Assembly (NCBI GenBank): GCA_017656235.1
Contig: JACDOF010000010.1
Span: 62,001 to 126,000 of the forward strand
Origin: Brevibacillus sp.
GTDB taxonomy: Bacteria > Bacillota > Bacilli > Brevibacillales > Brevibacillaceae
Length of the DNA stretch: 64,000 nt
Reading direction: 5' to 3'
Shown here: piece by piece, positions 9,523 through 18,752 of the stretch
Position numbering within the stretch: the first letter of the stretch is position 1
How the letters are laid out: each line of letters starts with the position of its first letter
Translations under genes and position numbers: made by a program
Notes under the pieces: model-generated
Database searches by the model: none
The model's input: only the letters and a program-made list of their open reading frames with translations
Told to the model about the DNA's origin: nothing

Positions 9523-11073
9523 GTGAATACCAAGAAGGCGCTGATCAGCGTTTCGGACAAGACAGGAATTGTTCCTTTTGCACGCCGTCTGGCAGAATTG
9601 GGAGTGGATATCATCTCTACCGGAGGGACGGCCGCACTGCTGAAAGAAGCGGGAATTGCCGTCACCGGCATCTCGGAGGTGACCGGTTTTCCGGAGATTT
9701 TGGATGGACGGGTCAAAACGCTGCATCCCGTCATACACGGCGGGCTGCTTGCGGTACGGGACAATCCGGAGCATCAGCAGCAGTTGGCAGACCATTCCAT
9801 CGCACCTATTGATTTCGTTATTGTGAACCTCTATCCTTTTAAACAGACAGTGGCAAATCCTGATGTGACGTTTGCAGACGCGATTGAAAACATCGATATT
9901 GGCGGCCCGACCATGCTGCGGGCAGCGGCAAAAAACCACGCCTATGTAACCGTTGTTGTCGATGCCGCCGATTACGATGCCGTTCTGGCCGAACTTGAAT
10001 CCGAGGGCAGTACCACACTGGAGACGCGGCGCCGCCTGGCGGCAAAAGTGTTCCGTCACACCGCCGCCTACGACGCCCTGATCGCCGCTTACCTGAGCGA
10101 GCAGGCCGGTGAGCAGCTTCCGGAACATTACACCATGACGTACGAGAAGGTGCAGGATCTACGATACGGGGAAAACCCGCATCAGCGGGCGGCCTTTTAC
10201 CGCCAGCCGCTTGCTGCTGCCGGGACAGTGGCGACAGCGGAACAGCTGCACGGAAAGGAACTTTCCTATAACAACATCAACGACGCCGACGCTGCCCTGG
10301 CCATCGTGCGGGAATTCAGCGAACCGGCGGTGGTTGCGGTCAAACATACCAATCCCTGCGGCGTTGGCATCGGCTCCACCATCGCGGAGGCCTGCCGGAA
10401 AGCGTACGAGGCCGACCCTGTCTCCATCTTTGGCGGCATTGTCGCCGCCAACCGCGTGATCGACGAGGATACGGCGCTTTTGCTCAAAGAGATTTTTCTG
10501 GAAATCGTGCTGGCGCCTGACTTTACAGAAGAAGCTCTGGCCGTCTTGCGGGAGAAGAAAAACCTGCGCCTGCTTCGCCTTGGTCACCTGAACCGGCAGC
10601 AAGCCGGACCATTTGCCCCGCTGCGGGTCTCGCCTGTCTCCGGAGGTCTTCTGGTGCAGGAGTACGATCAGCGGCAGCTTCAAGAGGCTGACCTGACTGT
10701 CGTCACCAAGCGGCAGCCCAGCCCGGAAGAGTTGGCCCAACTCGCTTTTGCCTGGAAAGTGGTCAAACACGTCAAGTCCAACGCAATCGTACTGGCCAGG
10801 GACAACATGACGATTGGCGTGGGCGCGGGTCAGATGAACCGGGTCGGGGCGGCCCGCATTGCCATCGAGCAGGCCGGAGAGAAAGCGGCAGGTGCGGTTC
10901 TTGCTTCCGACGCATTCTTTCCCATGCCGGATACAGTGGAAGAGGCGGCAAGGGCTGGCGTACGGGCCATCATTCAGCCTGGCGGTTCCATTCGTGACCA
11001 GGATTCCATCGACGCCTGCGACCGTCACGGCATTGCGATGATCTTTACCGGCATACGCCATTTCAAGCATTAA
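9523..11073 (+). CDS. purH: Bifunctional AICAR formyltransferase/IMP cyclohydrolase
   Basis: This enzyme makes the last two steps to IMP. Of 516 residues, the first about 200 form the MGS-like cyclohydrolase domain ([17 protein letters not shown]) and the rest the AICAR formyltransferase domain with the signature VKHTNPCG. The start is GTG at 9523, nine bases after AGGAGG; the longer frame adds nine unconvincing codons. It heads the purH-purD unit with its own PurR-type promoter. Confidence 0.97.
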   Translation: MNTKKALISVSDKTGIVPFARRLAELGVDIISTGGTAALLKEAGIAVTGISEVTGFPEILDGRVKTLHPVIHGGLLAVRDNPEHQQQLADHSIAPIDFVIVNLYPFKQTVANPDVTFADAIENIDIGGPTMLRAAAKNHAYVTVVVDAADYDAVLAELESEGSTTLETRRRLAAKVFRHTAAYDALIAAYLSEQAGEQLPEHYTMTYEKVQDLRYGENPHQRAAFYRQPLAAAGTVATAEQLHGKELSYNNINDADAALAIVREFSEPAVVAVKHTNPCGVGIGSTIAEACRKAYEADPVSIFGGIVAANRVIDEDTALLLKEIFLEIVLAPDFTEEALAVLREKKNLRLLRLGHLNRQQAGPFAPLRVSPVSGGLLVQEYDQRQLQEADLTVVTKRQPSPEELAQLAFAWKVVKHVKSNAIVLARDNMTIGVGAGQMNRVGAARIAIEQAGEKAAGAVLASDAFFPMPDTVEEAARAGVRAIIQPGGSIRDQDSIDACDRHGIAMIFTGIRHFKH

Positions 11074-11092
11074 ACAGGGAGGCTTTCAGAAC

Positions 11093-12364
11093 ATGAAGGT
11101 ATTGGTTGTTGGCAGCGGTGGACGGGAACACGCCATCGCCTGGAAACTGGCACAAAGCCCCAAGGTGGAAAAGGTATTCTGCGCCCCAGGCAATGGCGGA
11201 ACGGCGGAAGTGGCACAAAACGTGCCCATCCCCGCGGATGATTTCGCTGCACTGGTCCAATTCGTCAAAGAGGAAGGGATTGATTTGACGGTGGTGGGAC
11301 CAGAGGCACCGCTGCTCGACGGCATTGTCGACTTCTTCAGGCAGCGCGGTCTGGCGATTTTCGGACCGACGGCGATGGCGGCCAAGATTGAAGGAAGCAA
11401 GTCGTTTGCCAAATGCCTGATGAAGCGGTACGGTGTTCCTACAGCCAACTACGAATCGTTTATTGATTACCAGTCAGCGCTGGCCTACGTACGCGAGCAA
11501 GGAGCGCCGATCGTAATCAAGGCGGACGGATTGGCTGCCGGCAAAGGTGTGGTGGTCGCCCGCACCCTGCAAGAAGCGGAACAAGCCCTGTTCCAGATCA
11601 TGCAGGCGGGCGAGTTTGGTCTGGCTGGCAATCGCGTCGTGGTGGAAGAATACATGGAAGGCGAAGAACTGACACTGCTCTCCTTTGTCGACGGGGAAAC
11701 GGTGAAGCCGATGATTACGGTTCAGGACCACAAAGCTGTTTTTGACGGCGACAAAGGGCCCAACACAGGCGGAATGGGCACATACGCGCCGGTGCCGCAC
11801 GTGTCGAACGAACTGGTCAACCAGATCGTGGAGACGATCGTCAAACCGATGGCGAAGGGAATGAAGCAGGAAGGGATTCCTTTCACAGGGGTGCTGTACA
11901 CGGGTCTCATGCTCACTGCCTCCGGGCCGAAAGTGGTTGAGTTTAACGCCCGTTTTGGCGACCCCGAAGCACAGGTGGTTCTGCCGCTGTTGGAGACCGA
12001 TCTGGTTGACGTGCTCCTCGCCTCCGTACAGGGGGAACTGGCTCATGTGGACGTCAAGTGGAAGCGGGAAAGCGCAGTCTGCGTCGTGATGGCCTCCGCC
12101 GGCTATCCCGGTCATTACGAGAAGGGAGCGCTCATCTCCGGGCTGGAGCATATGCCCGGTAAGACCGTGATCTTTCACGCCGGGACAAAGCGGACAGACG
12201 CTGGTCTTGTCACCAACGGAGGTCGTGTATTGGGCGTGACCGGTTTGGGAGAACAGTTGAGCGAAGCGCGAGAAACTGCTTATGCTGCCGTAAGGCAAAT
12301 CTGCTTTGAGGGTGCTCACTACCGGACGGATATCGGCGAAAAGGCACTGCGCCGTCAGCGATAA
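11093..12364 (+). CDS. purD: Phosphoribosylamine-glycine ligase (GAR synthetase)
   Basis: An ATP-grasp ligase that joins glycine to phosphoribosylamine. The 423-residue protein opens with MKVLVVGSGGREHAIAWKLA and contains the ATP-grasp lysine segment VIKADGLAAGKGV near residue 140 and the metal site VVEFNARFGDPEAQ near 280. It follows purH by 19 bp behind GGGAGG and is followed by a strong terminator. Confidence 0.97.
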   Translation: MKVLVVGSGGREHAIAWKLAQSPKVEKVFCAPGNGGTAEVAQNVPIPADDFAALVQFVKEEGIDLTVVGPEAPLLDGIVDFFRQRGLAIFGPTAMAAKIEGSKSFAKCLMKRYGVPTANYESFIDYQSALAYVREQGAPIVIKADGLAAGKGVVVARTLQEAEQALFQIMQAGEFGLAGNRVVVEEYMEGEELTLLSFVDGETVKPMITVQDHKAVFDGDKGPNTGGMGTYAPVPHVSNELVNQIVETIVKPMAKGMKQEGIPFTGVLYTGLMLTASGPKVVEFNARFGDPEAQVVLPLLETDLVDVLLASVQGELAHVDVKWKRESAVCVVMASAGYPGHYEKGALISGLEHMPGKTVIFHAGTKRTDAGLVTNGGRVLGVTGLGEQLSEARETAYAAVRQICFEGAHYRTDIGEKALRRQR

Positions 12365-12383
12365 GTGTCAAACTCACCATAAA

Positions 12384-12424
12384 AAGGCGTGTCAACCGAA
12401 GCTGGTGTTGACACGCCTTCTTTA
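12384..12424 (+). terminator. Terminator after purD
   Basis: AAGGCGTGTCAAC pairs perfectly with GTTGACACGCCTT (12407-12419) around a 10-base loop, followed by CTTTAT. It ends the purH-purD unit. Confidence 0.85.
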
Positions 12425-12476
12425 TCAGGCAAGTTTTGGGCAACCGAAGCGTTCCCCTCAGGCTGCAAATTGTCGT

Positions 12477-12592
12477 GAACACGAGTGCGGGCGTTTTTCG
12501 CGCTCGCTTAAGGTGGCCAACCAGCGAAGAAGCAGTCCAGGACCGCTTTAGACCGGCTCCCACTGGTGGTTGGCAACGGAGTGAGGAAAGGA
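12477..12592. repeat. Repeat family 1, short internally deleted copy
   Basis: This copy holds the left end (ACACGAGT, then GGGCGTTTTTCGCGCTC, then GGTGGCCAACCAGCGAAG) and the right end (CACTGGTGGTTGGCAACGGA, then GTGAGGAAAGG) of the elements at 27.5 and 28.0 kb. The roughly 340 bp between them is missing. Both ends contain CCAACCA and CTC-C-CT-like blocks in inverted orientation. The copy lies directly after the purD terminator. Open frames through it are not thought to be genes. Confidence 0.8.
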
Positions 12593-12633
12593 AAATGGGT
12601 GCTTTCGCCGATCTCAGAGGAGCGGCGTGGTAC

Positions 12634-12774
12634 CTATTTGTAGCGATATCTCCCTTTTTTTCGTGCCGTGTTGACGGCAAAAAGGATCATGGCCACGACG
12701 GAACCGACGGTCAACGCGACTACAGCCAGGTTGTGCGAAAACCACTCGTACAGCGGCGGGCCAATGATGCTCAT
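12634..12774 (-). CDS. Small single-span membrane protein, 46 residues
   Basis: The protein begins MSIIGPPLYEWF, has one hydrophobic segment at about residues 16-34 (LAVVALTVGSVVAMILFAV) and a basic tail (ARKKGRYRYK), so the C terminus should face the cytoplasm. The ATG at 12774 follows AGGAGTGAGCGGAC, a good ribosome-binding site. It starts six bases after the stop of the DUF2892 gene on the same strand, so the two are likely cotranscribed. I do not recognise a family. Confidence 0.65.
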   Translation of the reverse strand: MSIIGPPLYEWFSHNLAVVALTVGSVVAMILFAVNTARKKGRYRYK

Positions 12775-12780
12775 GTCCGC

Positions 12781-13209
12781 TCACTCCTGGTAAGTGGGGT
12801 ACAGTTCTTTGCTGCGGCGTGTTTGTGTCGTGTACCGTTCGCTCTTCTCAGTCTCTCTATGATTACCTGTTTCCTCTTGCGTATGGGTTCGGGATGCGGC
12901 TGTGAGCACGTTCTCCATATCTTCAGCAATCTTCTGGATCTGCCGCTGTTCGCCGCTGTTTCCATCAGCGGTGGACAGTCCGCGTTGGTTCGCTCCCATG
13001 CTTCCCATCTCCCGGGTGCTCAAACCCATGCTGTATAGCATCGGGCAGAAACGGGTTATGCCTTCTGCCACTTTCATTGCAGACATCGCCATGAGAAACC
13101 AGGGGGTGCGATACGGTCTGCGGGCCATCTGGCCAACGCTGTAGGCCAGACCCAACAAGCCGGCGGTAATGCGAAGTGTTGCATCGAGCGTACCGACGTT
13201 TTTGCGCAT
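12781..13209 (-). CDS. DUF2892 (YgaP-like transmembrane domain) protein
   Basis: The 142-residue protein has the DUF2892 pattern in its first 65 residues: MRKNVGTLDATLRITAG, a membrane segment, a basic turn (ARRPYRTPW) and a second membrane segment ending in TRFCPMLYSMGLST. Residues 70-142 are polar and low in complexity, probably disordered in the cytoplasm. The start follows GGGAGGGAAG. It is divergent from the YerA-like deaminase gene. Function of the family is not known. Confidence 0.8.
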   Translation of the reverse strand: MRKNVGTLDATLRITAGLLGLAYSVGQMARRPYRTPWFLMAMSAMKVAEGITRFCPMLYSMGLSTREMGSMGANQRGLSTADGNSGEQRQIQKIAEDMENVLTAASRTHTQEETGNHRETEKSERYTTQTRRSKELYPTYQE

Positions 13210-13333
13210 GATTTTGGCTTCCCTCCCTTGTTTTGTTGATAGTTTGTGCCGGAGAGATGCAAAACAGACAAGGGAATTTATGCAAGAAGGCGAATGTGTT
13301 TTGTACCGACCGCAACGAAAGAGGTGTAATCTG

Positions 13334-15100
13334 ATGCGAGTACGACCGTTAAACGAAGAGGCTTACCTGCAGGTGATCCGGACGGCAAAACGTCAGCATC
13401 CGGCTGCCGTATGGATAAAGGGTGCCCGTGTGCTGGATGTTTATCTCAGACAATGGCGAGACGTACACATCGTGGTGGCTGGTGAGCGGATCGCCTATGT
13501 CGGGGAAAGCGAACCGCTGTGTGACGAGCGAACCGAAGTGATTGACGCGGCAGGTTATTATGCCGTGCCCGGCTACATCGAACCGCATGCCCATCCGTTC
13601 CAATGGTACAATCCGGTGACGCTAAGCGACTTCGCCCTGCGCACGGGAACGACAACGATCATTGCCGACAGCCTGACCATGTACCGCCTGCTGCCGTTTG
13701 AACAAGTGGCCGAGATCATGCAGTGTCTGGGGGATTCGCCTGTCAAGCATTTCTTCTGGGCCCGTCTGGACCCGCAGAACATCAGTCCCCGCCAACCCGA
13801 ACAGTTCGGGAAACAGCGTTTGGAAGAGATCATCACCCATCCGCTGGTCATTCAGGGCGGCGAGTTGACTGACTGGGGCGGCCTGTTGAGGGAAGACGAA
13901 AATCTTTTGTACGGGTTGAAGCGGGTGCGCGACGTGGGAAAACGCATGGAAGGACATCACCCCGGCGCTTCGTACGATACGCTGAACATTGCCGCTGCGG
14001 CGGGGGTTACGGCCTGTCACGAAAGCATCACCGCTGATGAGGTCATCCGCCGCCTGCAGCTTGGTTTTTACGCCGCGCTGCGGCACTCCTCCATTCGTCC
14101 CGACCTGCCCGATCTGATTCGGGGATTGCGGGAGCGCGGCATCACCTATTCTCCCCGGCTGATGCTTACCTCGGACGGCTCTACGCCACCGATGATGCGT
14201 TTCGGTTTTACGGACTACACGATCCGGGTGGCGATCGAGGCCGGCCTTTCACCGGCCGACGCCTATGCGATGGCAACACTTAACCCGGCAGCCTACTACG
14301 GATTGGATGCGGAGATAGGCGGCATTGCTCCCGGGCGGATTGCCGATATCCTGCTGCTTACGGCACCAGATGAACCTACACCACAAGTGGTGATTGCCAA
14401 CGGGCGCCGCTGGGCGGAGAAAGGACAACTGCTCGGTCCGCTTCCTTCCTTCGATTGGCAGCGTTATCACCTGCCGAATCTGGCTGGGAAAGAGACGGTC
14501 ATCCGTCCCGAACTGTTCCGCATCCGGGCCAAAGATCAGGGGGTGCCTGTGATCAACATGCGCAACGCTGTCATTACCGAAGCGGAACAGACACCGCTTG
14601 TCCCCGGTCCTGACGGTCAGCTGCCGGATGATCCGGAATTGGCCGCACTCGTCCTGATCGATCCGGTGGGCGGCAGGGTGACCCAGGCTGCGGTACGGGG
14701 GTATGGGCGGGAGATTGAAGCCATCGCCACCACCTATACCATCTCTTCCGACTGGATTGTGATTGGCCGCAACCCACAGTCCATGGCTGCTGCCCTCAGA
14801 CGTGCCCTTGAGCTAGGCGGCGGTGTCACCATGCTGGAGGAGGGCAAAACGGTTTTTGAGATGCCGCTGCCAATCAGCGGGTTGATGACGGACGCTCCGA
14901 TGGAAGAGGTGATCGCCAAGGCAGAAACGTTTGTGCACATGTTGAGGCAAAAAGGGCATGCCCACATCGATCCGATCTATTCCCTGCTGTTCTTTACCGC
15001 AACTCATCTGCCGTTTGTCAGGATGACGGCGGACGGAGTCTATGACGTGAAGCGAGGCAAGATGATCATTCCCTCCATGCGAGTGGAGGAACTTCCGTGA
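13334..15100 (+). CDS. YerA-type adenine deaminase-like amidohydrolase
   Basis: A 588-residue amidohydrolase related to adenine deaminase, which turns adenine into hypoxanthine. The metal-binding HxH appears in EPHAHPFQW near residue 80. Later ligands are in TACHES near residue 226 and the LTSDGS segment near 279. The C-terminal adenine-deaminase domain includes ELGGGVTMLEEGKTVFEMPL. The ATG at 13334 is preceded by AAGAGGTG. In B. subtilis the homologue yerA also follows purD, which supports a role in purine salvage, though activity of the YerA branch is not settled. Confidence 0.85.
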   Translation: MRVRPLNEEAYLQVIRTAKRQHPAAVWIKGARVLDVYLRQWRDVHIVVAGERIAYVGESEPLCDERTEVIDAAGYYAVPGYIEPHAHPFQWYNPVTLSDFALRTGTTTIIADSLTMYRLLPFEQVAEIMQCLGDSPVKHFFWARLDPQNISPRQPEQFGKQRLEEIITHPLVIQGGELTDWGGLLREDENLLYGLKRVRDVGKRMEGHHPGASYDTLNIAAAAGVTACHESITADEVIRRLQLGFYAALRHSSIRPDLPDLIRGLRERGITYSPRLMLTSDGSTPPMMRFGFTDYTIRVAIEAGLSPADAYAMATLNPAAYYGLDAEIGGIAPGRIADILLLTAPDEPTPQVVIANGRRWAEKGQLLGPLPSFDWQRYHLPNLAGKETVIRPELFRIRAKDQGVPVINMRNAVITEAEQTPLVPGPDGQLPDDPELAALVLIDPVGGRVTQAAVRGYGREIEAIATTYTISSDWIVIGRNPQSMAAALRRALELGGGVTMLEEGKTVFEMPLPISGLMTDAPMEEVIAKAETFVHMLRQKGHAHIDPIYSLLFFTATHLPFVRMTADGVYDVKRGKMIIPSMRVEELP

Positions 15101-15686
15101 GGGCGTAGCCGATACGTTGTGCATAAACAAAAGGCGAGATCGATTGGTCACTTTCGTTCGGTAAAGCATTGATATAATCATCTTGTCTTTTCTCGCTTTT
15201 TGATTATTGATGGACCTTGTAAAAATCAGGTTCTACAAAAATATTTTTCTGGCTTGTAAATTTTCTAATTTATCATAAAATAAAATATGGGGCCTGGCTT
15301 GATCCCATCTTGGCCTGCCAATCAGAAGAAACTGCTACCGCCGCAGACAATAAAACTTCCGCCAGAAAAACGGGAGCGCTGATTGTGTTTCCACACAAGG
15401 ATGGAAAGAGAGAAAAGGGGGATTCAATAGAACGGACTCATCTTCGTTTTTCGCCCGGGTTTTGAAGCTTCCCGGCACTGGCAGGCCGCAGGCAGGAAAA
15501 GACGCGGCTCTGTCCGTGACGGTTTAGGCGCAGGCGCTGGGTGCAGGGAATTTGTAACACTCTATGTTTCAGCCTCATCCAACTTCGGGGCGGCACGCAG
15601 GTGTACGCCCCCTTCGCTTTGGAGACAGGATGCCGTTGCGGCTGACCGGATGCGCCGCTTTAGTTTATGGGAAATGAGGGAAGACG
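15101..15686 (+). other. 585-bp gap before the liv operon; no gene recognised
   Basis: The first 200 bp are AT-rich, unlike the rest of the window, and could hold a promoter. From about 15420 the sequence turns GC-rich, as expected for an untranslated leader. One clear hairpin is GGGGCG (15587-15592) with CGCCCC (15606-15611). I looked for cobalamin, T-box and c-di-GMP riboswitch cores and found no convincing match. No open frame with a ribosome-binding site was found. Confidence 0.4.
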
Positions 15687-16637
15687 ATGCTGAGCATTTT
15701 ACCGCAGGTATTGATAGACGGACTGACCCTCGGGTTTATGTACGCCGTCGTTGCCCTGGGCTACACCATGGTCTACGGGATTCTGGAATTTATCAACTTC
15801 GCCCATGGGGAAATCTTCATGGTGGGCGCCTTTGTGGGTACAGAAGTGCTGTTGATTGCCGACTCGCTCGGTTTGCTTCAGGAAATGAATCCGTTTGTGG
15901 CCTTCTTACTTTCGCTGCTTATTGCCATGATTCTCTCCGGAGCGCTGGGAGTGGGAGTGGAACGGGTTGCGTACCGGCCGCTGCGCAACGCTCCCCGGCT
16001 GGTGGCGTTGATCTCGGCCATCGGGGTCTCCTTTTTGCTGCAGGATTTGGTTCGCTTTACGGAAGCTGTGGCCCGAAATGAGTTCTATCTGAACAGTCCT
16101 TCGCTGTTTCCGGGTTTTCTGGAAGTGGGCGGCTTCGCACAAGTCCCGCTCAAGGCCGTTGTGGTGATCGTGTTTGCGATTGTGATGATGGTCGTCCTGA
16201 CGCTGTTTATTAACAAGACCAAGTGGGGCATTGCGATGCGGGCAGTGGCCCAGGACCCGTCTACCGCTTCGCTGATGACGATCAATGTGGACAAAGTGAT
16301 CGTGCTCACCTTTTTGATCGGTTCCAGTCTGGGCGGGGCGACCGGTGTACTGTTTGCCCAGAACTACGGAACAATTGACCCGTACATCGGCTTCATTCTT
16401 GGCTTGAAAGCATTTACCGCTGCCGTTCTTGGCGGGATCGGAAACATTCGCGGCGCGATGGTGGGCGGTGTGCTGCTCGGGTTGTTGGAATCGTTGGCCG
16501 GAGCCTATCTCGGACCGCTGACCCATGGCGCGTTTGGATCAGAGTATAAAGACGTGTTCGCCTTCTCCATCTTGATTCTCGTGCTGCTGCTCAAGCCGGA
16601 GGGTCTGTTTGGTGAAGCCGTGAAAGAGAAAGTGTAG
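15687..16637 (+). CDS. livH: Branched-chain amino-acid ABC transporter permease LivH
   Basis: A 316-residue integral membrane permease of the LivH family with about eight hydrophobic segments. The signature GYTMVYGILEFINFAHGE is near residue 25, and FTAAVLGGIGNIRGAMVGG is near residue 240. It imports leucine, isoleucine and valine (or related amides) with LivM, LivG, LivF and a separate binding protein. The ATG follows GAGGGAAG. It heads a four-gene operon that lacks the binding-protein gene. Confidence 0.92.
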   Translation: MLSILPQVLIDGLTLGFMYAVVALGYTMVYGILEFINFAHGEIFMVGAFVGTEVLLIADSLGLLQEMNPFVAFLLSLLIAMILSGALGVGVERVAYRPLRNAPRLVALISAIGVSFLLQDLVRFTEAVARNEFYLNSPSLFPGFLEVGGFAQVPLKAVVVIVFAIVMMVVLTLFINKTKWGIAMRAVAQDPSTASLMTINVDKVIVLTFLIGSSLGGATGVLFAQNYGTIDPYIGFILGLKAFTAAVLGGIGNIRGAMVGGVLLGLLESLAGAYLGPLTHGAFGSEYKDVFAFSILILVLLLKPEGLFGEAVKEKV

Positions 16638-16645
16638 GTGAGAAC

Positions 16646-17947
16646 GTGGTGAAACAAGTGATTGCAAACGCAACCGGCAGCCTGTTCAAGGACAGGCAGG
16701 TCCCGCTGCTGCTGACTCTTCTCTGGATCGCCTCTTTTACGCTGGCGCTGTACATTCTGGAAAAATCGGTGCTTGCGTTTATGGGCATCCTGCTGTCCCT
16801 TCTGCTCGTCTACTACACAAAGACGAGCCAGACCGTCAAGGTGGTGTTGGGCGCTCTGATCCTGCTTGTCTTGATCCCGCTGGTGGCAGGGGACAACCGC
16901 TACTACATGGAAGTCGCCACTCAAGTCGGCATCTATGTGGCCATGGCGCTGGGACTAAATATCGTCGTCGGCTTTGCCGGACTGCTCGACCTGGGATATG
17001 TGGCTTTTTTCGCGGCAGGCGCTTACGCCTACGCCATTTTTGCGACGGCCCAGGCCAATCATTTTATCCCCGGAGACTTGTTTCCGCTAGGCGGCGAGTG
17101 GTTCTGGCCGTTTTTGCTTGTCGGGCTGATCGTGGCCGCCCTGTTCGGGATCCTGCTCGGTTTGCCCGTCTTGCGGGTGAAAGGGGATTATCTGGCGATC
17201 GTCACCCTTGGTTTTGGTGAAATCATTCGGATTATTTTCAACAACCTGAATAAACCGATCAACATCACCAACGGTCCGCAGGGACTTACGCCTGTGGCAA
17301 CGCCGGTACTCTTCGGCGTACAGATGAACACGCCATTTTACTACTACTTTATCGTGCTGTTTGTGATTGCCTTTATCGTTCTGGCCAACATTCGCTTTGA
17401 GCGCTCACGGCTTGGCCGGGCCTGGATCGCCATCCGCGAGGACGAACTGGCGGCCCAGTCGATGGGCATCCCGCTTTTGAACACCAAACTGGCCGCGTTT
17501 GCGGCGGGCGCGTCATTTGCCGGAGTGGTTGGCGTTATCTTTGCCGCCAAGCAAACGTTTATTGACCCCACCTCGTTTACGCTGATGGAGTCAATCGGGA
17601 TTCTGGTCATGGTCATCCTCGGCGGCAGCGGCAGCATCCCCGGTGTGGTCCTCGGCGCGGCTTTCGTGACGATCCTGCAGGTGCAGCTGTTGAAGGAGTT
17701 TTCCAACTTCCTGCATGGGCTGAACAGCTCTGGCGTGATCAGTCTGCCCAACCAGTTGGACCCGTCCAAGTTTCAACGGCTTGTCTTCGGAATCTTGTTG
17801 ATCCTTGCCGCGCTCTACCGGCCCAATGGACTGATCCCGGCCAAGCGGAACATCAACGATATCGAGGCGATCAAAAAGAGCCGCTTTGCCAAAGAGAAGC
17901 TGGGCATTCTGGCCAATCTGAACGAAGGGAAACGCCAAAGCGGCTAA
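16646..17947 (+). CDS. livM: Branched-chain amino-acid ABC transporter permease LivM
   Basis: The second permease, 433 residues. The conserved core starts at about residue 95 (YVAMALGLNIVVGFAGLLDL) and includes the LivM loop AWIAIREDELAAQSMGI near residue 260 and VILGGSGSIPGVVLGA near residue 325. About 90 N-terminal residues carry extra membrane segments. The GTG start at 16646 lies nine bases after the livH stop behind AGGTGAGA. Confidence 0.92.
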   Translation: MVKQVIANATGSLFKDRQVPLLLTLLWIASFTLALYILEKSVLAFMGILLSLLLVYYTKTSQTVKVVLGALILLVLIPLVAGDNRYYMEVATQVGIYVAMALGLNIVVGFAGLLDLGYVAFFAAGAYAYAIFATAQANHFIPGDLFPLGGEWFWPFLLVGLIVAALFGILLGLPVLRVKGDYLAIVTLGFGEIIRIIFNNLNKPINITNGPQGLTPVATPVLFGVQMNTPFYYYFIVLFVIAFIVLANIRFERSRLGRAWIAIREDELAAQSMGIPLLNTKLAAFAAGASFAGVVGVIFAAKQTFIDPTSFTLMESIGILVMVILGGSGSIPGVVLGAAFVTILQVQLLKEFSNFLHGLNSSGVISLPNQLDPSKFQRLVFGILLILAALYRPNGLIPAKRNINDIEAIKKSRFAKEKLGILANLNEGKRQSG

Positions 17948-17962
17948 CGGGAGGAGAGCAAG

Positions 17963-18739
17963 ATGGCATTACTGGAGGCAAAAGGATTGACCAAGCGTTT
18001 CGGCGGGCTGGTCGCCAACGAAAACGTGACGGTTGAGATAGAAAAAGGGACCATTACGGCGGTAATCGGACCAAACGGTGCGGGAAAGACCACGTTTTTC
18101 AACATGATTACCGGCTTTTACGAACCGGATGAGGGGGAAATCCTGCTCAACGGGAAAAGTATCAAGGGACTGCGCCCCGACCAGATAGCTGAACGCGGCA
18201 TCACCCGTACCTTTCAAAACATTCGGCTGTTCAAGCAGATGACCGCACTGGAAAACGTGATGGTGGGCAAACACAGCCGGTTGAGCGCGGGCATGCTGGG
18301 CATCTTGTTGAATGCCAAACGGGTACGGGAAGAAGAGGAACGGGCGCGCGTAGAGGCATATCAGCTGCTGGAGTACGTCGGGATCGCGGACATCGCCAAT
18401 GAGGAAGCGGGCAGCCTGCCCTACGGCTTGCAGCGCCGCCTGGAAATCGCCCGGGCACTGGCCACCCATCCGCAAATCATCCTCCTGGACGAACCGGCAG
18501 CGGGAATGAACCCGCGCGAGACGGTGGAGATGACAGCGTTTATTCGCCGGATGCGCGATGAACTAAACCTGACGATTATCCTGATCGAGCACGACATGAA
18601 GCTGGTGATGGGCCTGAGCGAATATATCCACGTGCTGGATCACGGTCAAAAAATAGCCGAAGGCACGCCCGAACAAATCCGCACCAATCCGCAGGTGATT
18701 GAGGCCTACCTGGGCAAAGCGGCGACGGAAGTGTCGTAG
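17963..18739 (+). CDS. livG: Branched-chain amino-acid ABC transporter ATPase LivG
   Basis: The 258-residue ATPase has Walker A GPNGAGKTT near residue 37, the signature SLPYGLQRRLEIARAL and Walker B IILLDEPAAGMNP. It pairs with LivF to drive the LivHM pore at the inner face of the membrane. The LivG form of the signature (YGLQRRLE) separates it from LivF. It follows livM by 15 bp. Confidence 0.93.
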   Translation: MALLEAKGLTKRFGGLVANENVTVEIEKGTITAVIGPNGAGKTTFFNMITGFYEPDEGEILLNGKSIKGLRPDQIAERGITRTFQNIRLFKQMTALENVMVGKHSRLSAGMLGILLNAKRVREEEERARVEAYQLLEYVGIADIANEEAGSLPYGLQRRLEIARALATHPQIILLDEPAAGMNPRETVEMTAFIRRMRDELNLTIILIEHDMKLVMGLSEYIHVLDHGQKIAEGTPEQIRTNPQVIEAYLGKAATEVS

Positions 18740-18752
18740 AGGGGGACTTACC

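Noticed and set aside
15580-15615. Possible T-box or riboswitch core before livH (GGGGCGGCACGC and a pairing partner)
   Set aside because: Only a simple GGGGCG/CGCCCC hairpin is present; the AGGGTGGNACCGCG antiterminator sequence and a specifier stem are missing.
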